Shown here in pieces: positions 14,123-19,669 of a DNA stretch of 19,669 bases. Under the pieces are notes generated by a model. The model searched no databases, was not told the DNA's origin, and worked only from the letters and a program-made list of their open reading frames with translations. Made by a program: the position numbers and the translations under genes. This DNA comes from Demequinaceae bacterium UBA4004. Its GTDB lineage: Bacteria > Actinomycetota > Actinomycetes > Actinomycetales > Demequinaceae. Positions within the stretch are counted from its first letter, which is position 1. The number at the start of each line of letters is the position of its first letter. The DNA lies in assembly GCA_002384765.1 (NCBI GenBank), contig DGBM01000098.1:153-19821 (forward strand). Reading direction: 5' to 3'.

Positions 14123-14151
14123 ATGGTAGGCAGGCCCGCGGCCCGCGTCAA
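14123..14151 (-). promoter_or_regulatory. Predicted sigma70-type promoter for the paa-like operon
   Basis: On the minus strand TTGACG (14146-14151) and TACCAT (14123-14128) are separated by exactly 17 bp, close to the TTGACA/TATAAT consensus at optimal spacing. Transcription would begin near 14116, giving a ~30-nt leader before paaA. It lies in the only sizeable gap (14087-14186) between the ABC transporter genes and the oxygenase genes. Confidence 0.6.
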
Positions 14152-14186
14152 GAGTTGAACAGCGTCCTCCGGCTCAGCCGATCGCC

Positions 14187-14951
14187 TCAGGGAACGCCCA
14201 GGTAGGCGGCGCGGACCGCCGGGTCCGCGGCCACCTCCTCCGGTGAGCCGTCGGCGATCTTCACGCCATAGTCCAGCACGATCACGCGGTCGGCCAGGTC
14301 CATCACCATCTGCATGTCGTGCTCAACCCAGAGGATCGGCAGGGCACGGTCGTGGTGGACACGAAGCATGAACCGGGCGAAGTCCTCCTTCTCCTGGCGG
14401 GTGAGCCCGGACGATGGTTCGTCGAGCAGGAGCACCTGCGGCTCCATGCAGACCGCACGGGCGACGCCGACCAGCTTCTGGACCCCGAAGGAGAGGCCCT
14501 CGACCCGTCGGTGCCGATAGCGCTCCAACTCGAAGAAGTCGATGATCTCCTCAACAACCGCGCGCTCGCGTGTCTCCTTGCGACGGTACGGTCCGACGAA
14601 GGTCGCCATCGCAGCGAGGTTGCTAGCCAGCTGGCGATGCCGCCCGACCATGAGGTTCTCGACCACCGTCATGCCGGCGAACAGCTCCGCGTGCTGGAAC
14701 GCGCGGCCGATCCCCCTCGAGGCGATCCGGTGCGGGGGCACTCCCCGGATCGGCTCGCCGCGCAGCCGGACCTCTCCGGAGTTGGGCCGATAGATCCCCG
14801 AGATGCTGTTGAGCATCGCGGTCTTCCCGGCTCCGTTGGGGCCGATCAGGGCGACCAGCTCCCCCGCCCGCAGCTCGAACGAGACGTCGCTCAGCGCCTT
14901 GACGCCACCGAAGGCGACGCTGACCGAGTCGATCTCCAAGACAGTCGTCAT
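14187..14951 (-). CDS. livG: Branched-chain-type ABC transporter ATP-binding protein LivG
   Basis: This 254-aa ATPase powers the LivHM-type importer. It has Walker A at ~37-44 (GPNGAGKT), a LivG-like Q-loop stretch (GRAFQHAELF), a divergent signature LSFGVQKLVGVARA and Walker B LLLDEPSSG, then WVEHDMQMVMDLADR with the switch His. The ATG at 14951 is preferred over the GTG at 14960 because it overlaps the livF stop (ATGA) and has AGGAGG upstream. It is the last gene of the transporter set; 100 nt separate it from paaA. Confidence 0.93.
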   Translation of the reverse strand: MTTVLEIDSVSVAFGGVKALSDVSFELRAGELVALIGPNGAGKTAMLNSISGIYRPNSGEVRLRGEPIRGVPPHRIASRGIGRAFQHAELFAGMTVVENLMVGRHRQLASNLAAMATFVGPYRRKETRERAVVEEIIDFFELERYRHRRVEGLSFGVQKLVGVARAVCMEPQVLLLDEPSSGLTRQEKEDFARFMLRVHHDRALPILWVEHDMQMVMDLADRVIVLDYGVKIADGSPEEVAADPAVRAAYLGVP

Positions 14952-15727
14952 CCTGCCCACCTCCTCTTGCGCCGATACTGTTTGACCTCCCGGTACGACC
15001 GTTGCCCCTCAGCACCACCGGACGCTGTGCCGAGGTAGAACTCCATGATGTCGCCGTGCGACAGCAACGCCTCCGGCGTGCCGTCGTGGACAATTCGGCC
15101 GTCCTCCATGACATAGCCGTAGTCCGCCACCGCTAGCGCGGCCGCTGCGTTTTGCTCCACCAGCAGCACCGTCAGGTCGCGAGACCGTTGCACGCGCTGG
15201 AGTTCGGTCAGCAGACCGTGCGCCACGAGGGGCGCCAGCCCGAGGGACAGCTCGTCAACCAGCAGCGCCTTCGGCTCGGTCGCCAGCGCCATGGCCAGCG
15301 CAAGAAGCTGCTTCTCCCCGCCGGAGAGGTAGCCGGCCGTCCGAGCAGACAGTTCCTTCAGTCGCGGGAATTCCTCGAAGATTATCTGGATCCCCGACCC
15401 GCCGGTGCTGACCAGCTTGAGGTTGTCGGCGACCGTCAGCGTGTCGAACACCTTGTCCCGCTCAGGAACCAGCGCGATCCCGAGTCGACTGATCCGGTGA
15501 GTCGGCAAGCGGTCAATTCGGCGGCCGTCGAAGCGGATCTCTCCCCCGATGACCTCGGCACTCTCCATGCCGAGGAACCCGGAGATGGCAGTCAGTGTCG
15601 TGGTCTTGCCGGCTCCGTTGGTGCCCAGCAAGGCGGTGATCTTCCCCGTGGCCGCCTCCATGGAAACACCTCGGATCGCCGTCGCCGTCTTGTTGTAGAC
15701 GACCTCGACTTGGTGTAACTCGAGCAC
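14948..15727 (-). CDS. livF: Branched-chain-type ABC transporter ATP-binding protein LivF
   Basis: This 259-aa second ATPase of the importer pairs with LivG. Walker A is GTNGAGKTTT at ~35-44. The signature is YLSGGEKQLLALAMAL and Walker B is LLVDELSLGLAP, where the family often has DEPSLGLAP, so Pro is replaced by Leu. The switch region LLVEQNAAAALAVADYGYVMEDGRIV is typical of LivF. The GTG start has AGGAG seven bases upstream and lies 9 bp after the livM stop. Confidence 0.93.
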   Translation of the reverse strand: MLELHQVEVVYNKTATAIRGVSMEAATGKITALLGTNGAGKTTTLTAISGFLGMESAEVIGGEIRFDGRRIDRLPTHRISRLGIALVPERDKVFDTLTVADNLKLVSTGGSGIQIIFEEFPRLKELSARTAGYLSGGEKQLLALAMALATEPKALLVDELSLGLAPLVAHGLLTELQRVQRSRDLTVLLVEQNAAAALAVADYGYVMEDGRIVHDGTPEALLSHGDIMEFYLGTASGGAEGQRSYREVKQYRRKRRWAG

Positions 15728-15736
15728 TGTGGTCTC

Positions 15737-16930
15737 CTACCGTTTCGCGGTCGTGGTCATGTCGGTGTAGCGGAACGGCCAGCGGGTGAAGTAGCTCTTG
15801 ACGCGTTGCCAGACCCCGGCGAGCCCCTCGGGCTCGAAGAGCAGGAATGCCATCATCGTCAGCGCGAAGACGCCCAGCTCGATCGCTCGGAGCCGGGTGC
15901 CGAGTGTGCCGCTCAGCTCCAGGACCTCCAGGAGCCAGCCGACGACGTGCGGAGTGGCGGTGACGAAGATTGCCCCGTAGACAGCACCTTGGATCGAGCC
16001 CAAGCCACCGATGATCACCATCGCAAGGAAGGTCACGCTGAGGAGGAGGTCGAAGTTCTCGATCGAAACGCTGCGGTAGTAGTAGGCGAAAAGGGCACCG
16101 GCGAGTCCACCCAGCGCCCCGCTCAGGGCGAACGCCGTGATCTTGACGAAGGCGACGTTGATCCCGAGCGCCTCTGCGGCGACCTCACCCTGCCTGACCG
16201 CGAGGAAGCTGCGGCCCAGGTCGGAACGCCGCAGATTGGCCACGGCCAGCAATACCACACCGAGCAGGAGCACCATCGCCAGGTACCAGTGCCACGGCCT
16301 AGTGAGCGTTACCAGCCCGAGGTCGGGTGCCGGGACGGTGAGGCTACCGCCGGTCCCCAGTGATGACTGGAGGTAGCCCTGGTATTTCAGGCCGGCCGCG
16401 ACGACGACGTACTGCACCGCCAGCGTGGTGATACCGAGGTAGAAGCCGCGCAGGCGAAGTGCGGGGACACCCGCGAGCATGCCCACTACCGCGCCCGCCA
16501 GCATCGCGGCGGGGCCGCCCACCCATAGCGGCAGCTCCAGGTGCAGGTGCAGCCCGGCGGCGGTGAACCCGCCGATGGCCAGGAACGCGGCGTGTCCCAA
16601 CGAGAGCTGTCCGGCCATCCCGGTCACGATCTGCACGCCGAGCGCCGCGATAGCGGTGATGGCACACAGGTTGGCCACTCCGATCCAGTAGTTGCCGGCA
16701 AGCAGCGGGAATGCCACCAGCGCCAGGCCCAGAACCGCGAGCCCGGCGACGCGGACGCCGGAGTAGGGGAAGAAGGCCAACTCGCCCCGGTAGGTCGTCC
16801 GCAGGTACGGCGAGCGCCTGGGCAGCCAACCTCGGCGTGCACGAGGACGGCTCATCTGCGCCGTCACGTTCTGGTGCGCTGCAGGTGCCGCGGACGAAGT
16901 CGTGGTCTCAGATTCCGTCGCGTTAGACAC
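15737..16930 (-). CDS. livM: Branched-chain-type ABC transporter permease LivM
   Basis: This 397-aa integral membrane permease is about the usual LivM size or slightly longer, because of a ~50-residue Ser/Thr/Arg-rich cytosolic N-terminus (from MSNATESETTTSSAAP). About ten hydrophobic segments follow. LivM hallmarks are GMAGQLSLGHAAFLAIGGFTAAGL, LRLRGFYLGITTLAVQ, and the cytoplasmic EAA-like loop GRSFLAVRQGEVAAEALGINV, ending with FVTATPHVVGW and LLFEPEGLAGVW. The GTG start overlaps the livH stop by 8 nt. With LivH it forms the channel for the organic-acid-type solute. Confidence 0.92.
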   Translation of the reverse strand: MSNATESETTTSSAAPAAHQNVTAQMSRPRARRGWLPRRSPYLRTTYRGELAFFPYSGVRVAGLAVLGLALVAFPLLAGNYWIGVANLCAITAIAALGVQIVTGMAGQLSLGHAAFLAIGGFTAAGLHLHLELPLWVGGPAAMLAGAVVGMLAGVPALRLRGFYLGITTLAVQYVVVAAGLKYQGYLQSSLGTGGSLTVPAPDLGLVTLTRPWHWYLAMVLLLGVVLLAVANLRRSDLGRSFLAVRQGEVAAEALGINVAFVKITAFALSGALGGLAGALFAYYYRSVSIENFDLLLSVTFLAMVIIGGLGSIQGAVYGAIFVTATPHVVGWLLEVLELSGTLGTRLRAIELGVFALTMMAFLLFEPEGLAGVWQRVKSYFTRWPFRYTDMTTTAKR

Positions 16931-17801
16931 GGTCGAGCTCCTCTCTGGTTCCGGCGAGGCCCCACGGTTTCAGTAGCAGCACCACCAGGAGGACCACGTA
17001 GGGCACGGCCTCCCCTAACTGCTGGTCCCAGTAGCGCAAGACCAACACCTCGGCCGCCGCGATCAGCAGCGCCGACGGGAACAGTGCGCCAAGGCTGTCC
17101 AGTCCGGCTACCAGGGCGACGGTGAAGCCCTTCAGCGCGGTGCCGACCAGCAACGGGCTGACGGCGCCCTGCGTGGTGGTCATGAACATCGCCATGACAC
17201 CGAGACCGGCGGCCATGGCCCAGGCGACGGCGCCGATGCGGTCGATATCGATGCCCCGACGCGAGGCAAGCGCCGGGTTCTCCGCGACCGCCCGCATCTG
17301 GACCCCGTACGGGGAGTAGCGGTAGAACACGGCCAGCAGCGTGAAGACCAGCAACGCCACGCCGATGGGCACCAGGTCGAGGAGACGCACGCTCGTACCC
17401 AGCAGATCGACGCGGAGCCCGGAACCGGGCACTGTTAGGTAGCCGGACTGGCCTCGCCACCCGGCCTCCACGATCGCTTCGACCAAGAAGAGCGCCGCGA
17501 GGGTCATCAAGACCTGAGAGATCCGCGACTCACCGGCCATCGGCCGCAAGAGCAGCACGTAGAGCAGCAGCCCGGCCAGGGCGCCGAGCCCGATCAAGGC
17601 CGCCGCGACGAGCCAGAACCTGCCACCACTGGCGCCGGTCGCGGGCAGGAAGAACAGCGCCAGAAAGCCGCTGACCAGCACCACGCCCGGCTGCGTGAGG
17701 TTCAGGACCCGAGACGTTCGGTAGACGATCATGAAACCAACGGCGAGCATGGCGTACACGCTGGCGAACTTCAGCGTGTCGATCAGGAGCATCAGATCCA
17801 C
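16923..17801 (-). CDS. livH: Branched-chain-type ABC transporter permease LivH
   Basis: This 292-aa permease has about eight hydrophobic segments. Characteristic LivH sequence includes YAMLAVGFMIVYRTSRVLNLTQPGVV near the N-terminus (usually GLNLIYG..GVINFAHG), YSPYGVQMRAVAENPALASRRGI in the cytoplasmic loop and AGLDSLGALFPSALLIAAAEV toward the end. The GTG start has AAGGAG eight bases upstream. A strong hairpin lies between this gene and the preceding substrate-binding protein gene. Confidence 0.92.
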   Translation of the reverse strand: MDLMLLIDTLKFASVYAMLAVGFMIVYRTSRVLNLTQPGVVLVSGFLALFFLPATGASGGRFWLVAAALIGLGALAGLLLYVLLLRPMAGESRISQVLMTLAALFLVEAIVEAGWRGQSGYLTVPGSGLRVDLLGTSVRLLDLVPIGVALLVFTLLAVFYRYSPYGVQMRAVAENPALASRRGIDIDRIGAVAWAMAAGLGVMAMFMTTTQGAVSPLLVGTALKGFTVALVAGLDSLGALFPSALLIAAAEVLVLRYWDQQLGEAVPYVVLLVVLLLKPWGLAGTREELDRV

Positions 17802-17817
17802 GAGAACTTCTCCTTGC

Positions 17818-17849
17818 GCCCGGCCCGGCCGATGAAGGCCGGGCCGGGC
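17818..17849 (-). promoter_or_regulatory. Very stable intercistronic hairpin (13-bp stem)
   Basis: GCCCGGCCCGGCC (17818-17830) and GGCCGGGCCGGGC (17837-17849) pair perfectly around a 6-nt loop, in the 73-nt gap between the binding-protein stop and livH. There is no U-tract. Similar hairpins after binding-protein genes protect the upstream message from 3' decay and lower permease expression. That role is an inference here. Confidence 0.6.
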
Positions 17850-17874
17850 TCGTAGTAGACGAGGGTGGCCACCC

Positions 17875-19161
17875 TTAGCCCAGAGGCTTGGTCAGGTCGG
17901 TGCTGGCGTCGAAGGTGGTCCACTCGTCCACCACACGCACGAGCCCGTCCTTCTCCTCGTCCCAGGCATAGGCGGTCCAGTACCGGTCACCGGTGTGGTC
18001 CTCGGCCGAGTACCGCAGCGCACCGCCAGTGAGCCCGGCCGTGTCGAGGTCGGTCCCCTCCAGGGCTTCTCGGAGACCGGCACGGTCGCAGTCCTCGCCA
18101 CACCGCTCGAGCGCGTCGGCGATCACCATGCCCATCAGCCAGCCGTTGACCGTCGCGCTGCTCGGGTCGATGTCTGTCCCGTACTCCTCGGCGGCGTCAA
18201 GAATCTTCTGCACCTCCGGCACATCGGTCTCGTCGATAGAGGTGATGTTGCTGACCGCGTAAATATTCTCAGCCCCGGTCTGCTGCACGACCTGCCGAAT
18301 GTCGGTCTCTGGAGTCGCCGTCATCGAGAACACGATCGGCCCCTCGTATCCCGCGTTGCGCGTCGCCACCGCGATGCCGATCGCGTGGGAAGCGATCGAG
18401 ATGTCGAAGAACGCCGCGGGGTCCGCCTCGGCGATGGGCCTGGCGTACGAGGTGAAGTCGGTAGTCTCCAAGGGTGCGTTGACGATCGGCCCTTGGGAGA
18501 ACTCAGGCGTCTGCTCGACCTGCTCGTCGAGCCAGCGATTGCACACGGCTTGGGAGGCCGGCGCCTGGTGGATGTAGCACGCCAGCCCGCCCCCCTCCAC
18601 GCCGATCGAATCCATCAGCTTGGGCCAGATTTCTAGCCTCGCGTCCGACATTGCCTCGAATACGTTGCCGGTTGTGAAGAGAAGCGGGTCCGGCTCGGGG
18701 GGGAACATGTCGGGTCGGGCACTGTGGCCAGACAGGAACGGCACGCCATTGGCTCGAGCGACCTCGAATACAGCAGGTAGCAGGCCCTCGATGGTTCCGC
18801 CCGCGAGCATCATGACGTTCTCGCCCTCAACAAGGTTGGTCGTGGAGGTGACCGCCAGTTGGTTGTCAATCTTGATGTCTCGCATCAGCAGCTCGACCGG
18901 GCGTCCGTTGATCCCACCCTGGGCGTTGAGCTCGGAGAAGAAGAGCTTCGCCCCCTCATACTCGGGGAAGTACGTGCCGCGGGTGACTGACGTCGCGTCG
19001 GTCAGCCAGCCGATCTTGAGCGGCTCACCCGTCGCGCTGCCTCCCGCCACTCCCTCATTGGCGTCGCTGTTGTTGCCTTCGCCGCCCCCACAGGCTGCCA
19101 GGAGGGCGCTCGAGGCGACCACCGCCACAGCTGTCCTCCACCGCTTGCCGAACATCCGCAT
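17875..19161 (-). CDS. ABC transporter substrate-binding lipoprotein (periplasmic-binding type 6)
   Basis: This 428-aa extracytoplasmic receptor belongs to the LivK-like/peripla_BP_6 class and delivers solute to LivHM. The ATG at 19161 follows AGGA at six bases; the longer upstream frame lacks a signal. The signal peptide MRMFGKRWRTAVAVVASSALLAAC ends in a lipobox LAAC with Cys24 as the lipidated residue, followed by a Gly/Asn/Asp-rich tether. The mature domain starts with LKIGWLTDATSVTRG and contains NAQGGINGRPVELLMRDIKID, a typical LivK-like opening. This receptor class covers amino acids and also aromatic and other organic acids. The neighbouring acyl-CoA synthetase and oxygenase genes favour an organic acid here. 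Confidence 0.93.
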   Translation of the reverse strand: MRMFGKRWRTAVAVVASSALLAACGGGEGNNSDANEGVAGGSATGEPLKIGWLTDATSVTRGTYFPEYEGAKLFFSELNAQGGINGRPVELLMRDIKIDNQLAVTSTTNLVEGENVMMLAGGTIEGLLPAVFEVARANGVPFLSGHSARPDMFPPEPDPLLFTTGNVFEAMSDARLEIWPKLMDSIGVEGGGLACYIHQAPASQAVCNRWLDEQVEQTPEFSQGPIVNAPLETTDFTSYARPIAEADPAAFFDISIASHAIGIAVATRNAGYEGPIVFSMTATPETDIRQVVQQTGAENIYAVSNITSIDETDVPEVQKILDAAEEYGTDIDPSSATVNGWLMGMVIADALERCGEDCDRAGLREALEGTDLDTAGLTGGALRYSAEDHTGDRYWTAYAWDEEKDGLVRVVDEWTTFDASTDLTKPLG

Positions 19162-19240
19162 ACTATTTCCTATCTCGTGAGTTGGCTTGCCCCATGCTGA
19201 TGCGGCGGTGTTGCCGAGTCCACACCGACGCTGATTCCCT

Positions 19241-19669
19241 TCACTCGAAAAGCTCGAGCTCCTCGCGCTCATCTGCGTACATCTCGTCGATGAGGTTCGC
19301 GAACATCTTCTGGAAGTGGGCGCGACGGATCTTCCGGGTCGGAGTGGTGTCTCCCTCCTCCGGTTCGAGCTCCTTGGGCAGGATCCGGAACTTCTTGATC
19401 TGCTCCACCCGCGCTAGTTCCCGGTTCAGCCTCGCTACCTCGGCGGAGATCAGCTCTTGCACCTCGGGCAGCTGGGTCATGCTGGTGAAGCCGCGGAACG
19501 CCAGGCCCCGGTTCTCGGCCCATTCTGCGACGGCGTCGGCATCGAGCTCGATCAGCGCGGTGGGGTACTTGTGCCCGTCGGCGATGAGCACGCACTCGCT
19601 GATGTAGGGGCTGCCCTTCATCGTGTTCTCGATGAGGCTGGGCGTGATGTTCTTGCCACCGGCGGTGAT
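19241..19669 (-). CDS. Long-chain-type acyl-CoA synthetase (AMP-forming), C-terminal part, cut by window end
   Basis: Only the last ~142 residues are present; the gene continues beyond 19669. TAGGKNITPSLIENTMKGSPYI is the A10 region, where the Lys of GGKNI is the adenylation lysine, followed by ECVLIADGHKYPTALIELD, as in FAA1/FadD15-type synthetases. The C-terminus RKIRRAHFQKMFANLIDEMY is also typical. The enzyme activates a carboxylic acid to its CoA thioester with ATP. It lies 79 bp upstream of the binding-protein gene in the same orientation, so it probably makes the CoA thioester that the downstream oxygenase and beta-oxidation enzymes use. Confidence 0.9.
   Translation of the reverse strand: MTAGGKNITPSLIENTMKGSPYISECVLIADGHKYPTALIELDADAVAEWAENRGLAFRGFTSMTQLPEVQELISAEVARLNRELARVEQIKKFRILPKELEPEEGDTTPTRKIRRAHFQKMFANLIDEMYADEREELELFE

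Noticed and set aside
13244..14158. Plus-strand 304-codon frame opposite paaA
   Set aside because: paaA is unambiguous by its diiron motifs; the opposite frame is a shadow.
1..19669. CRISPR arrays, tRNA or rRNA genes, phage structural genes, anti-phage systems
   Set aside because: No regularly spaced repeats, tRNA-like cloverleaf or CCA ends, rRNA signatures or defence-protein motifs were seen on either strand.

Overview
The window is GC-rich with GTG/ATG starts, Shine-Dalgarno sites of the GGAG type and dense 4-nt start/stop overlaps. Its protein families (FdxA-type 7Fe ferredoxin, DUF35-linked thiolase, actinobacterial IS1380 and tyrosine recombinase) point to a high-GC actinomycete, perhaps Pseudonocardiales; the genus is a guess.

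Left third (about 1-5720) is a mobile-element graveyard. In order it holds a decayed IS1182-type transposase running off the left edge, a 102-aa orphan gene on the minus strand, a frameshifted IS21-type IstA fragment, and a dead tyrosine recombinase. The recombinase is split by a complete IS1380-family element (1840-3468, 5-bp target duplication). Next come a decayed winged-helix-like remnant, a hypothetical minus-strand gene, and a complete IS1595-family element (4593-5709) with perfect 24-bp terminal repeats and a perfect 8-bp target duplication.

Right two thirds (5795-19669) is a single-orientation (minus strand) catabolic block. In transcription order it has: an acyl-CoA synthetase C-terminus (cut by the window edge); a lipoprotein substrate-binding protein; LivH/LivM permeases and LivF/LivG ATPases of a branched-chain-type ABC importer; then, after a 100-nt gap with a good promoter and a palindromic operator-like site, a chain of nine overlapping genes: paaA, paaB, paaC, paaD, a 7Fe ferredoxin, a DUF35-thiolase fusion, an acyl-CoA dehydrogenase-like protein, a MaoC hydratase and an unrecognised 186-aa protein. 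A small ORF and an aldehyde dehydrogenase follow.

The inferred logic is import of an organic (probably cyclic) acid, CoA activation, attack on the acyl-CoA by a phenylacetyl-CoA epoxidase-like diiron oxygenase, then hydration, thiolysis and aldehyde oxidation. It is not the standard phenylacetate operon. PaaE (flavin/2Fe-2S reductase), PaaG, PaaF, PaaH, PaaJ and fused PaaZ are all absent from the window. A bacterial 7Fe ferredoxin sits where PaaE normally would. This variant oxygenase cluster, with its DUF35-thiolase fusion and an acyl-CoA dehydrogenase lacking the usual catalytic glutamate, is the most interesting content.
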